NCBI RefSeq assembly: GCF_007655135.1
Contig: NC_045128.1
Coordinates: 4,340,001 to 4,404,000, forward strand
DNA: 64,000 nt
Direction: 5' to 3'
Source: Punica granatum
Taxonomy: Eukaryota; Streptophyta; Magnoliopsida; Myrtales; Lythraceae
The translations under genes and the position numbers were made by a program. Within the stretch, counting starts at the first letter, position 1. Each line of letters opens with the position of its first letter. The notes beneath the pieces are model-generated. The model was not told where the DNA came from and searched no databases. It saw nothing but the letters and a program-made list of their open reading frames with translations. Shown piece by piece: positions 30,203-43,553 of the stretch.

Positions 30203-33200
30203 TCATAATTCATCATCCGAGCTATAGATTTCCAACTCGATAAGCTTCGCACTGGACTGCTTGGGTTTGTCCACGGAAGCCTGTTCGAGTTTTGTTCTCT
30301 TCACTCCAAGTTGGCTTTGGTTGGTTAAAGATGAATCAACTTGTCGACTTTGGTTGGTTAAAGTTGGATCACCTTTCAAACAAGACGCTTTCCTGAATAT
30401 ATTGAACATAAATAATCGTCAGATAACAAAGGACCGCATCTTTTAGGCATGGGAATTCTAAATAAGATTGAAAGACAGCAATATGATATGAGATTCACCT
30501 TTTCTCGATCTCAGTGGTTCGCTGATTACTTATTCTAGATTCCTTGTTTGTATTCTTCGGTTCTTTTCTCCCTGGCATTTCAGCATAACAATTCTTAGAA
30601 TACAGCTGCTCAAGATATGCACTACCATGGCTAGAAGTGAAAGCAAAATAGACATAAACATCTCTCACCTGCTACTTCATTGAGCATTCTCAATCCCTGC
30701 GAGTGGATATTTGTCATCACCTTACTTGCACCGCTGATTATCCGAGAAGGTAGTTAGTCCAGCGACATGGACCAAAAAACGAATGGTAGCACAGTTCCCA
30801 TTTCGACGGGTGAAATTTGTCATACTTGCTATTAATTGGTGAAAAAGAAGAAGGAAAGTACTTGGTTGCAGAGTTTCCGACAAGCTAAACAGGGATTCAA
30901 ATGCACGCGTTTGAAACAGATTAACATAGACAGCAGGTAGCTGTCAAACCTTAGTGCTTTCTTGAGTCCTTCCACAGACAACACTTTCGCTGGCTGCTTC
31001 CCTTTGTTCGTGTTACTTCTGTCGACCAAGGGATTGACAAGATATATTCCTTCAGATTTAAGATGATCCCTATAAGCCGTTCTAATGTTCCTGGCAAAAA
31101 GAGAAACAAAAGTACAATAAGAGTTTCAATTAAAAATCCAGTTTAAAAGTAGAATAGAGTTGGAGTGAAAGGTTATCATTTGGATCAAGACACAAACAAG
31201 AGTTTCACTTGGCGAGGATTTCTTACCCTCCTTGGATCAGAGTCCGAGAGACAGAAGAATACTTCTCAGATGCTTTCTGTTGAATTAGGATGTATAAGTT
31301 ATTTCAAATTGAAGGAAAGTAATTAAAAAGAAAAGGCGGAATAAATAAATTTGCTTACTGATTTATGGTACCTACAGTATATCCCACGGCGTCTGTAATG
31401 TACTACCAAAGGTTAGAATAACAAAATAACATGGCGCTTCAAAGAAAGTTTTTGAAAGTGACTAAAAGTTGAGATCTTCAGTATCAGGATGAGTGAGAGC
31501 ATTTAGCAAATCTACTCCACAATCGGCATAATCTTTTATGCAATTAGGGAATTCCACAGCCAATCATTTTCAGATTAAAAATTTAAATGAAATCAGTATT
31601 GGCATCATATAACAGTAAGACAATTGCATGAGTCGGAAAATAATGATATCTAAAAGAGAGATGATTGTTCAATGCACGAATCACCTCTAAAAAGAAAACA
31701 ATTCGCCTTTTTTTCGCTTTAGGAAAAGAAGAGATAAATGGCATTATTCTAGCGAGAAATTGCATCAAAAAAACATCCTTAAAGAAAAAATATTGCACTA
31801 CCAACAACTAAATGTATCTTGTTACATACAAGGAGCTTAGAACTTTACTTGTTTATGACCATTGTACATGTTGTCCCATCCTTCTTTTTCCCCTTGCAAA
31901 CTCCATAATCAACTGACATACCCATCTTCAAAATTTGACTAGGAGAAAATATGCTCAATGAGAAACCTCCCTACAAGAAAAAAGACAATAATAAGTTTTC
32001 AGGTCCTAATATCATCTATTCAAAACAACTGCATTTTATTTCATCCAATTGGTACCGAGTTGTCCCTCCGAACGTTGCAATTGAACAATGCGAAGACTGT
32101 ACCAGCCTTCTCATTCATATTTTGTTGATAAGCATCGCCAAACAAGAAAAGGGATATACTATCTTCATTCAGACTCCCAAGCTTCCATATAGAATAGCTC
32201 TTCCCGTTGGAACTGGTTTTGGGATGCCCCTTCTCAACCAACACACCAACAGTTGCCCAACTTCCTGAAAGATTGTCTCCCTTCAACACATTCCTAGAAA
32301 GCAAAATGAAGACAGATATTTAACACAATAACTAATTCTAACCAATTTTAATGGATTTGTTTACTTGTTACAATATCAGATGTCAGAAAAATAAGAACTC
32401 AGAGAGAGTGACCTTAAAAGGTTTGGTAGAAAATTTTCTGGATCAGTAAATAAGAGAGAGTTGCAGTAAATTACATTATCACTGACAAGCGTACGAAGCG
32501 GATGTCCGAGAAGTGGTCGTTGAGCTCTGCAGGCGTGAGCAACTGATTCCTGAAGCAGCAAGAAGAGACAGACATCATAACCTCATGGAGACAAATTTAC
32601 CTTAAAAATTTGAGCTGTCAAGTCCATTCAAGTAATAAACCATAGCACAATAATTATATCCTGAAAGGAAAGAAAGGCTTCTGCATTTTGCTGCAAAATA
32701 ACCTCGGTATGACCAAACCAAGTTAAATAAAACTATGCTTGCTCCATAAGTTAACAGCAAAAGGGATTCACAAAGTGTTCAGCTATCTTTCTCCGAATGG
32801 CAGCAAAGGAGGAGATATTCATAATAAGCTGTGAGATAAAAAATTTCGTGTGCATAAAGGTACCTGATTCGAAGACCAGAGAACTTCTCGACCTCAGGAT
32901 CAGCATTTACATTGGTTCGGTTCGACTTGCTTTCTTTCTTGACAGACTTAGGATCATAGTCAAGGCAATCTTCTACTGCATTCTTAAACGCAGACATGTC
33001 CACTTGCTCCCGTGTTCTCTTTGGTGTTCCATCATCCGATAGATAACTGTTCCCTGTAATATTAAGCCAAATAATAATTACATCCCCAGCTGAATCCTCC
33101 AAGTAGCAAACAACTGAAACTTTAATTAAAGTATCGATTTTGCTCCAAAATATTCACAACCTCCACAAATCGGCTACAAATACCGATTTTTCCAGGTCAT

Positions 33201-33609
33201 GAAAATTAGCTTCCATGCCGGCATGCGCCCAACACACCATTTACTTAGCGCACTCAAAGAATAAAAATTGAAAGTATACGGCATCTCTCGATGCACGTAC
33301 TGCTTGATATCAAGAATCAACATCCAATCGAGAAATGGGAGTAATTCCGAAAACTTCGCGGATTCGAATCTTCAGCTGAAAATGGGGAGAACTCGCAAAG
33401 CATTTCCCGACATCGGTGAATCGCTTATGAGAAACTACCAAAAAACTCATGTAATGCGTTAACCCAATAAAAAAAAAAAGAAAAAAAAAAAGAGAAACTT
33501 TACCACGTGAAAGGGGATGCGAGTGCGAAGGAGAAGCAGGGGGGGTTTCCATAACCCGATCCTGGAGGGAGAGGAGCAGGTCCAGATCTTCTTGGCTGTG
33601 CTGCGACAT
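30203..33609 (-). CDS. MCM10: MCM10 replication initiation factor
   Basis: Mcm10 binds the CMG helicase and DNA polymerase alpha at replication origins in the nucleus. Exons seen: 33609-33504, 33053-32864, 32549-32475, 32293-32056, 31970-31849, 31392-31359, 31276-31227, 31090-30950, 30733-30669, 30630-30499 and 30392-30203. The protein begins MSQHSQEDLDLLLSLQDRV and ends IYSSDDEL. The OB-fold shows LSGSWATVGVLVEKG. The Mcm10 zinc finger is CKGKKKDGTTC, with the second half CRYH across the exon 5/6 junction. A later helical part reads ASKVMTNIHSQGLR. All joins keep the frame except exon 9 to exon 10: the obvious GT-AG junction shifts the frame, although exon 10 has a protein-like frame (AYLEQLYSKN) that leads correctly into the last exon. 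Either my junction is wrong or there is a frameshift. The symbol rests on domain similarity. Confidence 0.85.
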
Positions 33610-35475
33610 GGTTGACTTGATTCTGCTCTAATCGCTGCCGCGGAACCAATTCCTCTCTGAGATTTTGAGGTCCCGATTGTTAGGGTTTGTCGATTTGATT
33701 TTAATTGGCTTTGGTTCTTTCTTCTTCCACCGAAGTTTTTGGGGGGAGCCTGAAAATTTTGGAGGGAAACACAAACGGTCGTTTATTTTCCTCCTACGTC
33801 GTCGTTTCGTCTCCCATAGTGTTTTCTTCTCTTTCTCCTTCTTAGGCTGCTTAAAAATTATATCCGAATAATCGAAAACCAAACCGAAAATCGAATATCC
33901 CAAAATATAATTTGGTTATGGTGCGGTTTTCTTGAAATTTCTAGGTATGGTTTGGTTTTTGGTCTTTGGTTTTTGAAACTACAAATCGAAAAAATTAAAC
34001 CGAATTGTATATGTATATGCATTCTATTTTTCTTCCGGTGGGCCTCGCAACATCTGTCATGAAACAAAACTTTCATGTGTGTATTGAGCTATGGAATTGA
34101 TTTATTTGGCTACTTTCTGAATTATGAACTTGATTTATTTTGTTAGTTTCTTAATTATGAATATTCTAGGTAAATAATTCATCAAAAACAAATCTAGGTA
34201 AATGAAGTTTTAATTTGGCATCGTTTTGCCGTTGGTTTTTTTTTTTTTTGAATGAATCATGTATGATATTATGTGACATTTTCGATGAATAAATTAGTCT
34301 ATATATGATAATTAAATTGTTCATGACACATTAGGGGCAATATAGCCCAAAATAAGAGGAATCTATTATTTGGTTAACTGAAAACGTAATTGTACGATTT
34401 GATTCAACTGTAAATTATATGGTTTGGATAATGGACAGTTTTCAACTTTCAAAAAACCGAATTTATGGCTTGATTAGGGTCAGTCTATTACTAGAGACTA
34501 ATCACTTTGTGGTGTCATTTTATCTCAAATTATAAGGTGTTTTCAATGAATGTCGAATACGTAAAATATACATTTTAGATAATATTCAGTGTGCAGTATA
34601 GTTTAATAATTACATCTCATTTGGTGATTCGTCTTGTTTGGTTTATCCTCCAGAAGTGGAGAAGGTTTGCGTAGATTTCTATCTTTTCTTTTTATGGTAA
34701 CAAAGGATATGCAGATTATATATGTATTTCTCCATAGTAATTCCAATATCTGCATTAATCAATTACATTATTAGCCCTTGCAATGCACGAGTATACTCAG
34801 AGATATATAAATTGAGTAATGTCATAATTTTCCAATGTATGAGTTTGTATACTTTTATATTTTCATTTTAATGGTACTTTAATAAATAAATAAGTATCCA
34901 AAAAATTAATCTATTGAAATAGACTACATATTATTCATTATTCACGAGCACATTGCCCATTAATCAAATCGTATTCGAGAATATCGTATTTTCCCGTCTA
35001 AAGGAAAGCGAATGAGTTGAATTTTCATTGTACATAATGTATATAGGGTACGAAACTATACTATATTAATTTTAAAAGCAACATTTTATTTCCTAAAGCA
35101 AAATATTAATTCAGATGCGCAAAAATATCTTCCTTTACGAGATAAATCTAAGAGCTTACCATTGACCCAAATGTTTGAATAGATAGTACGTGATAAATTG
35201 ATGAAATGGAGGATTTGGATTGTCTATACACCAAGCTTATCATACTTCACGCGATATAACCTTTATTTGGAGAAAACGTTATTTCTTTTAGATGATCAAA
35301 AGAACCTCATAATAATCTAAAGCGTCTCAAAAGGTATTTCGAGATACATTTCAGAAATAAGAGGAAGTTACCATAAGAAATAAAATCCTCTTTTAATATG
35401 TTCCGAAATTATTACATGGAAATTGTGTCTTAAATAGACCAATAGAAAATAGATTGTAAATTATTTTCGGGTTAT

Positions 35476-35570
35476 AAGAGAGGTCCATGAATCTAATATA
35501 ATAAAATAGAAATAGTATAAATGCATGAATAGTTTCAAAACAATAATTAAATTTGTAATCTCTTATTAAC
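35476..35570. repeat. Second member of dispersed repeat
   Basis: This resembles 26402-26520 (shared CCATGAATCTAATATAAT-type start and GAATAGTTTCA middle). Degenerate, with no clear boundaries. Confidence 0.28.
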
Positions 35571-35751
35571 AATTTTTTTTTCCAAATAGAAAGTGAATTT
35601 TAAAATCAACTCCCCACCCATGACATTTCTTAGCCGTAATATCGTTCACAACCATAACTAATGACAATAAATTGGTGGGTAAAAAAACAAAATTAAAAAA
35701 AAAAAAAAACGTGTGGAGAGTGGAAAAATACCTCCCCTTCCACCTCACCTC

Positions 35752-35760
35752 TATATATTA
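35752..35760 (+). promoter_or_regulatory. Candidate TATA box for beta-galactosidase
   Basis: TATATATTA within CACCTCTATATATTATTC stands where the spacer changes from AT-rich to CT-rich sequence. It is about 520 bases before the start codon, which would imply a long leader. A weaker alternative, CTATAACTC, lies near 36072. Position alone supports this call. Confidence 0.3.
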
Positions 35761-36277
35761 TTCTCTCCACTGGAACAGTCAAAGCCCAGTATTTGACTTT
35801 CCCCAAATGAGCTTCTCCACGCGGCGTCCACCCATTGCCTGTGGATGCGTTCAGAGGCCAGCCCGCCACGCCATTTCCGAGCTGCCCGGTCGTTTACAGT
35901 TAAGTATGGCAACTCAAACCTCTGCCTAAAAATAGCGAAGAGACGAAGAACAGAGCGAGAGATCCGGTCTGATCGGGGTCGGGGTTGGGGCCAGTGAGTA
36001 CGGAGGAATGGGGCCCACACAGTGTCCGAGGTTTCCTCCCAAACCTTATATTTCACCTCGTCTCCTCCACCTATAACTCCCTCTCCTCCATGGAACCTTA
36101 CCTTCAGCTTCTGGGTACCTCCTCCTTGTTAAGGAAGAGGCGTCCCCATTGAGCTCCCCTAAATAATAATAACAAAATACCAAAAAAAATTTAAAGAACA
36201 CAAAAAGAAGTCTCCTTTTTCGTTAAATTTTTTCCCGAACCAATTCCCTCCCCGATCATCTATTACGTGTCTCCGAG

Positions 36278-39200
36278 ATGGGTATGGAGGACCAGCTTCG
36301 CCCGCTCTGTTTCGCTCTCTTATCGCTCCTGCTGCTGTCGTCCGCGGTTGCTGCTGCTAAGGAGAAGGGTGTCACCTACGATGGGACTTCCCTTATCATC
36401 AAAGGGAAGAGAGAGCTCCTCTTCTCCGGGTCTATCCACTACCCCAGGAGCACTCCCGATGTATGCACGCGGATTATTTCTTCGGTTTTTCTGAGTTTCG
36501 TGTTTACTTGGCCGGATTTGATTGATTTTGGTTCTTTTTCGGGGTTCTTGCTCAGATGTGGCCGGACTTGATCAGGAAGGCCAAGGCTGGAGGCCTGAAC
36601 GTCATCCAGACTTACGTCTTCTGGAACGTTCACGAGCCCGAAAAGGGCAAGGTAATTAGTAATAAGACGAACTCGTTTGGAAAATTTTTTTTGAAGATTT
36701 TAGTACAATTTGGAAGAAAAGAAAAGAACCGAGAACGATGCTTCGTAAGACTGATATGTTTATGTCGAAAACTGCAGTTCAATTTCCATGGGAACAATGA
36801 CTTGGTGAAGTTCATCAAGTTGATCGGGGAGAACAATATGTATGTGACCCTCCGGGTTGGTCCCTTCATCCAAGCTGAGTGGAATCATGGGTAACCTCAC
36901 CGCCCCCTTCCTAATGTCGAACCAAAACACGGGCATTACATCTATTCAGTGATCAATCCTATATGAGAATCACTTCACATGGTCTCTAATGTTTGTTTAT
37001 CGACGCCAACTTGCAGAGGCCTTCCGTACTGGCTCAGAGAGGTCCCTAACATCATCTTCCGATCCGACAACCCGCCTTTCAAGGTAACCACATTTCGAAG
37101 AGTAGGAATTTCAAGCAAATCAAAGCGTCAATTCACTTTTGGCCATCTTTGGACTAAATGTACATGATGTTCATCGTTTGCAGTTTTACATGGAGAACTT
37201 CGTGAAGATGATCATCCAGATGATGAAGGACGAGAAGTTGTTCGCCTCACAAGGTGGCCCCATCATCCTGTCTCAGGTATTGGCCGAATCCTGGAGTAAT
37301 TTGTAATGAAATCGTGTACGAAACTGGTGTGATATCATGCATAATTCTTTTTGCTTTTTGGAAATCGTGTTGCACAGATTGAGAATGAATACAACCATGT
37401 CCAACGCGCATACAGAGATGCCGGGGATCGGTACGTCCAGTGGGCAGGAAACATGGCCGAGGGAACCAAAACTGGTGTCCCGTGGATCATGTGCAAGCAG
37501 ACCGACGCTCCAGATCCCGTGGTACGTTTTCGTCAAATGGAGAACACTGGAAAGCAGCTTTCTGCCGTGCCCCATGAAACCGATAAAGACACTCTTTTTC
37601 ATAGCAACGGCTTTGCTTCACGATTCCATAATATATATCTCGAATGTCCTCTTGATTAGTGCTAATATGTCTGTTCAGATCAATGCATGCAACGGAAGGC
37701 ACTGTGGGGATACCTTCACCGGCCCGAACAGGCCATACAAGCCAAGTCTGTGGACCGAGAACTGGACTGCTCAGTACAGAGTGTGGGGCGACCCACCATC
37801 CCAAAGGGCTGCTGAGGACATTGCCTACTCAGTTGCTCGGTTCTTCTCAAAGAACGGAACACTCACCAACTACTACATGGTAAATAGAACTTCTCCTGGC
37901 TGACTAATGGGCTTCTTGCTGAGCAAGTAACTGACCTTTCTTGGTTGGATATTTTGCATTGCAGTACCACGGTGGGACCAACTTTGGTCGGACGAGCTCC
38001 ATCTTCACAACAACCCGCTACTATGATGAGGCTCCTCTCGATGAGTTCGGTCTTCAGAGGGAGCCTAAGTGGAGCCACCTGAGGGACGTGCATAAGGCTC
38101 TGAAGCTCTGCAGGGGCGCTTTGCTCTCTGGCGTTCCTCACACCATCAAGATCAGCGATGAATTGGAGGTAAGTGAAAGAATGTATTATGGAACTGCCGA
38201 CGAACCTCGTTGTTTGTTTGTTAGAGTCAGGTTTCTCCTTTCGCCGCTTCTTCTTTCTGGTGATGAATTAAGAGTTTTGGGTTGTGTAGATTCGCTACTA
38301 CGAGGTGCCTGGGACTAAGACTTGCTCGGCTTTCTTGACCAACAACAACACCAAGATTCCTCAGGAGATCGAATTCCGTGGCGAGAAGTATTTCCTTCCC
38401 CCACGATCGATCAGCATCCTGCCCGACTGCAAGACTGTTGTCTTCAACACTGACACTGTAATTCCCTGTACTTCCCCTGGTTTCATCACATTTTCTGCTG
38501 TGAATGTCGAAGCTGAATATTAAACTTGTTCCCGATAAACTCAGATTGTGTCCCAACACAACTCGAGGAACTTCGGCAGATCCGAGAAAGCCAACAGTAT
38601 GAAGTGGGAGGTTTCATCTGAGGTGATTCCTGATACTTCCAAGATTTCCGTGGATAGCAAGACGCCCAAGGAGCTGTACAGCTTGAACAAGGATACCTCC
38701 GATTATGCTTGGTACACAACTACGTAAGTACAGGACCGGACATGTTTCACTAAATCACGGCAAAAATTTATTAGTAGATTAAACCTGACCTGTTTTGCAT
38801 GAAATGTGGCCACAGCTTGCAGGTGAATCCTACCGATTTGCCATTCAAGAAGGGCGCTATGCCAATCCTCCGAGTGGCAAGTCTTGGTCATGCATTGCTT
38901 GCTTTCGTGAACGGCAAATACATCGGTAATACATCTATTCTTCATACATATTAAGAAGGGGAAGAGAAATCTTATATTTGGTTCAATGCTCGGCATTTAC
39001 TTATCAAGCAAGTCAATAATGTTTCAGGAACTGGCCATGGAAGTCACATTGAGAAGAGCTTCGTGTTCCAGAAGCCAATCAACTTGCGCCCTGGGGCTAA
39101 CCAGATATCCTTGTTGGCCTTGACAATCGGACTCCCAGTAAAGAATCAATTCGATATTTATGAATGGATTGAACATGTTGAAGTATTGATATCCCCATAC

Positions 39201-40440
39201 AAGTGATGAGTCATCAATGTTCGTGTTCTGCAGGACAGTGGAGCCTACATGGAACACCGTTTCGCAGGTCCTCGTCTCGTTACAATCCTAGGTTTGAACA
39301 CCGGAACTTTGGACTTGACCCTTAACGGCTGGGGCCACCAGGTATCACGGGAGTCTCCTAAATCAGCATTTTGTCCCCGAGATTCCGTATATCAAGTTTA
39401 TAGAATAATGATCACGAGCTTAAGTCCGGGCTTATGGTGCAGGTCGGTTTGAATGGGGAGAAGGTCAAGGCATACACTCAGGGAGGATCCCACCGCGTCC
39501 AATGGACCAAATCAAAGGGTGTTTCACCCCCTCTTTCTTGGTTCAAGGTATTGATCGGAAAACATGAATTGCACCTTCATGTTCTACGTGATGAGAAAAT
39601 ATACAAGACAACTGAATGTTCGGTGTGTCTATCCTTGTTGTCCAGACGTACTTCCATGCTCCGGAAGGAAAAGACCCAGTTGCTATCCGCCTCCCGAACA
39701 TGACTAAGGGAATGGTCTGGGTGAATGGGAAGAGCATCGGGCGATACTGGAACACATATCTGTCCCCTCTCCTTGAGCCCTCTCAATCCGAGTAAGTGAA
39801 ATCAAGAAGAACAGTTATTGCAAGTGATTACCTAGGCTGCAAGAAATCCCTAACGGTTCTGCAAATCATCAGGTACCACATCCCGAGGGCCTTCATCAAG
39901 CCTTCTGATAACCTCCTTGTGGTGTTCGATGAGGAAGGTGGCAACCCTGAATCAATCGAGATCTTGACCGTGAATAGGGACACAATCTGCAGCTTCATAG
40001 CTGAGAACCACCCACCGAACGTGAAGTCCTGGGGCGTTAAGAAAAGAAACATGAGGCCCATTGTGGACGAGGTGAGGCCGGCAGCCCGGCTCCAGTGCGC
40101 CAACCACAAGAGGATCGTTGCCATCGAGTTTGCCAGCTTTGGCAACCCCATTGGCTCCTGTGGGAACTTTATGATCGGGAAGTGCAACTCTGCCATCTCC
40201 AAGCAAGTCGTCGAGAAGGTAAGCCTGCTGACTCAATCACATCCGAAGTAACATTTCTTTGTCCTTTCCAATTACATCATCATCGATCGTAAAATCTTGT
40301 ATCTCGTGATGTTTGTGCAGCACTGCCTTGGGAAAGAGAGCTGCGAGGTACCGATCGAGAGGAATCTGTTCGACAAGAACGGAGACGGGTGCCCCGATCT
40401 CATGAAGACTCTGGCAATTCAAGCAAGATGCTCCCACTAG
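36278..40440 (+). CDS. GH35 beta-galactosidase with C-terminal lectin domain (BGAL13-like)
   Basis: A secreted plant beta-galactosidase that removes terminal galactose from cell-wall polysaccharides. Seventeen exons join in one frame to 830 residues: 36278-36460, 36556-36651, 36778-36890, 37017-37083, 37184-37276, 37378-37521, 37679-37879, 37965-38168, 38290-38457, 38545-38723, 38816-38925, 39028-39137, 39234-39341, 39443-39547, 39646-39791, 39873-40218, 40321-40440. A signal peptide ([15 protein letters not shown]) opens the protein. The catalytic domain has [17 protein letters not shown], the acid/base motif IENEY (Glu near 188) and the nucleophile in LWTENW (Glu near 259). The last about 90 residues, with spaced cysteines and [10 protein letters not shown], are a SUEL-type galactose-binding lectin domain. 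Two ATGs stand close together (36278 and 36284). Similarity is closest to the BGAL11/13/14 group. Confidence 0.95.
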
Positions 40441-40794
40441 AGAAGCATTTAGAGAGATTGGAAAGGCAGCTTATTTGGGTTTAAGAGGGAAAAAGGAATT
40501 ATTTGAATTGTAGACTTTTAGCATTGCCATTAAAATTCATTATGTTCGTTCTTCTAATTAAGAAATGAAATGAAAATTTAATTTAAAAAATATATATATA
40601 TATGCATAAATGATATTTTTTTTAATTTTCTTACCCTGTCCTTCATCTCTTCCCCATCCCCTTCCTCCATTGATTTTGTCCACTTCGATCTCTGAGAAAT
40701 AAAATGGAACTATCCCGTTGTGCCCTTCATTGGCTTTAAATCCTCAACATGCACGGACGAGTTTTGGGTGTTTGGGTCGGGCTGATCGAGTCTA

Positions 40795-41350
40795 TAAGCT
40801 CGAATTCACTTGTCTTAAGTATGACTCACCGACTCAACTCTCTTTGGCTAGCTAACTGCATGATAGTTAGAGAAGGGAAGTGAAGTCATTGATCAAGAGA
40901 CCACAACAAGAGTTGGGATTAATTCACGACCCGAGAAGTTGAAGAACACAAACTCGCGAATATATCATTGGAAAACAGCAAACAATTGTTGGCAGTTTCG
41001 AATTTGTTTGCACTGAGCATTGGGCTAACGAGAGCTTGTTTAGTCTTTTGATTAGAAGCCGATTCTTAACTTACATATGACCGGAGCCATTGCTCTTAGC
41101 AGGAAGCACATCATTGCCTAAAACTGAGAGGAGTACCGAGAGACATAACAATGACGATCTTACTTTTCCTCATGGACAGTGATTCCACAAGAAATAGTCG
41201 CGAGTCCGCCTCGATTTGTAAAGTGAAGCGTCCCCGACCAACCAATCATTTGAGCTTTCCCTGAATGTCGTGAGATGCAGCCTGTCTGGGGATGGCTGGA
41301 CTAGATGTCCCTCGGCCCCTTTTGTCTCGCATTGCAATTTGGAATATCTA
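40795..41350. repeat. Diverged direct repeat, left copy
   Basis: The segment CACCGACTCAACTCTCTTTGG recurs at 41673, and further matches follow in the same order: GGGAAGTGAAG, GAGAAGTYGAAGAACA, a GAGAGCTTGTTTAGTC/GAAAGCCTGCTTGGTC pair and a CCAACCA(A/T)C block. The two copies lie about 840 bases apart and are well diverged, so the duplication is old. Confidence 0.55.
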
Positions 41351-41634
41351 GCTTAGGCACCGGATGGTCGCATCTGCAGTATGCAGGAAGTCGGGGCAAC
41401 GCTGATAAGTATTACTAAAATCAGCAAACTATTCACTATCCAGCTGTTGTGTTTCGATTCTGTCTGCTACCGAGCTTCATGCGACGTCTCTTGCTCCTGA
41501 TTCGCAACAGATCGATTAAGTTATTCAAAAGTCACCTTGTTCTGCAGTCCTACTATATGGAGAGCCATCCAAACATAGCTTTCAGACTTTCAGGCTACCT
41601 ACGTTGTAGATGTTCAGGTAATATTTGATGGAGC

Positions 41635-42190
41635 CAGTCGATTCGAACTCACTTTTGGTCAGTTAAGATTCACCGACTCAACTCTCTTTGGCCATCTAAC
41701 TACATTATAGTTGAGGGAGGGGTAGGGATGGGAAGTGAAGCTGCTGATCATGAACGGAAGTCCAGAGGTCAGAACTCGAGAAGTCGAAGAACAGAAGCTT
41801 GCAAATACATCGCTTTAGGTCCTCCATCTGCATCAAATTCTTCTGTTCACCAAATTCACTGCGCGTGAGAATATCTCTATGCTTCGGTTCTCGAAAGCCT
41901 GCTTGGTCTGGAAAAGGATCTAATTCATAAAACTATGATCAGACGCCATCGTCCTAAAATCCTCTTCCTAGTCCCTGCGTCCATTTAGTCCAAGAACAAT
42001 AGCATTTCAATGCAACCAGAGATAACCCAGGGGCTTTGCCCCTCAAAGGCCTCCTGAACTACGATACCCGAGACTACTCGGTTCTGCACCCTCAAGGCCT
42101 CCCCGCCATGAGAGGTGAACCTTCCCAAGCCAACCATCACGTGCAACTCAATGGAAAAGCTTAAATCGATGCCAGTACCATAGAAACTAC
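41635..42190. repeat. Diverged direct repeat, right copy
   Basis: Partner of 40795-41350. On the minus strand this copy has an open frame (41985-42209) reading MVGLGRFTSHGGEALRVQ. The left copy on the same strand reads GWSGTLHFTNRGGLATIS in the equivalent place. The shared G-x-F/H-F-T-x-x-GG pattern hints at an old coding region. I do not recognise the family. Confidence 0.5.
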
Positions 42191-43075
42191 ATTTCTCTTT
42201 CCATTTCAAGCATTTCTGAACATCACCTTCATAGATTTGATCTATCTAGTAAGGAAAACGAGAGGAGAGGATGAGGTCGTCACAACCTGATAGGAGATAT
42301 TAGGACTTCGTGACTTGGAGGAAAGCCGTTTCCCCCCTCTCCCCTCCAATCTTCTCTAACCATAGTACCCCAAGCAAACACAGAAACTCACTTCGACAGA
42401 CTGAATCTGAATGAGATTCCACAAGACATCAACCAAACGCGATAATCTGCTGCACAAGATATAAAAGGAAAGGGAGCTAAAGAGAACGAATGCCTAACGA
42501 TATGTTGGAAATTTCGAATCATACATTTATTTTCCTTAAGTCACTTTTTTATGCCATACATTCACTTGTAAAATAATTCATTCAGACTGAGCGGGGCCCA
42601 AAAGCACAAAAGATAGGGGGCAAAACAGTAAATAAATGGAGGTTGGGGGGCTACTTTTATTTACAGGCTCTCTGACACAGCTGAGAAAAAGGGAAGAGTA
42701 GTCTGCATTTCTCCTTCGCTCTAAGACCATGAATATAGTACGGTGGTGCTCACTACCTGAAAAATCCAAGAAACCAACATCTTAGCAACTCCAGGACAAC
42801 AAGCAATTCGGATTCATATATGCAGGGAGAAAAAAAAGGAAGGAATTTTCACAAATCTATAATCTCCTAAGATATAACTGACCTCAAGAATGCTGCTAAT
42901 TGGGAACGAAAGAATCGGCCATTCATTATTTGGGGGAGAATGGGAGAACACGGTGATCTTCTACTTCCGATCCGACCAAAAAAACCATCCAGGAGAAGGA
43001 TATAATCGAAACAATATCGGCAAAAGAACTTGATATTCACAAACCTCCGCCTGGGTTAGAGTCCTCAAAAACGTC

Positions 43076-43522
43076 TCATGAGAGATCAAATGATCCTTGC
43101 CCTTCATTGATCGCATACAGCAATTTCTTGTACATTATCTCCTGTGGAAGACATGGGACGACAACGTTAAGATAGAGCCAGAGATAGATGGTAACAGCAG
43201 ATTATCGTGTTCATAGCTAGGCAGTACCTTGGTGGAATATGGTGGAAGTTTCAAGTAATTGGCACAAGTCATGACACTTGGTAGGTCATCATCTGCTGAT
43301 TCTGAAGGCCCATTTCCATTGACTGGTACATTACTCATAGTCGATGAGTGCTGCAGCAGCAAGCAAACAAAGACCACTGAATGTTCTATTTTAAAAGCAA
43401 TTAGATTTCACAGGCACCGCCATTAAATTGCTTTCTATGGGGGGAGAAAAATGAAAACAGACAATGTGTATAGAGTATACTCTCAGAACAGGCAGACCAA
43501 TTTTTATTTTCATGCATATAGC

Positions 43523-43553
<31 letters not shown>

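Larger units (their letters stand above)
33610..36277. other. Intergenic region between MCM10 and beta-galactosidase
   Basis: The two genes diverge from this spacer, so it holds both promoters. The first about 250 bases are the MCM10 leader. From 33.9 to 35.6 kb it is very AT-rich with no feature beyond the repeat at 35476-35570. The last 600 bases are richer in C and T. No further gene is supported. Confidence 0.5.
40441..43075. other. Intergenic region between convergent beta-galactosidase and UPL3
   Basis: Both flanking genes end here, so this is 3' flank on each side. It contains a diverged direct repeat (about 40795-41350 and 41635-42190; see separate entries). No complete gene could be supported. 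Confidence 0.5.
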
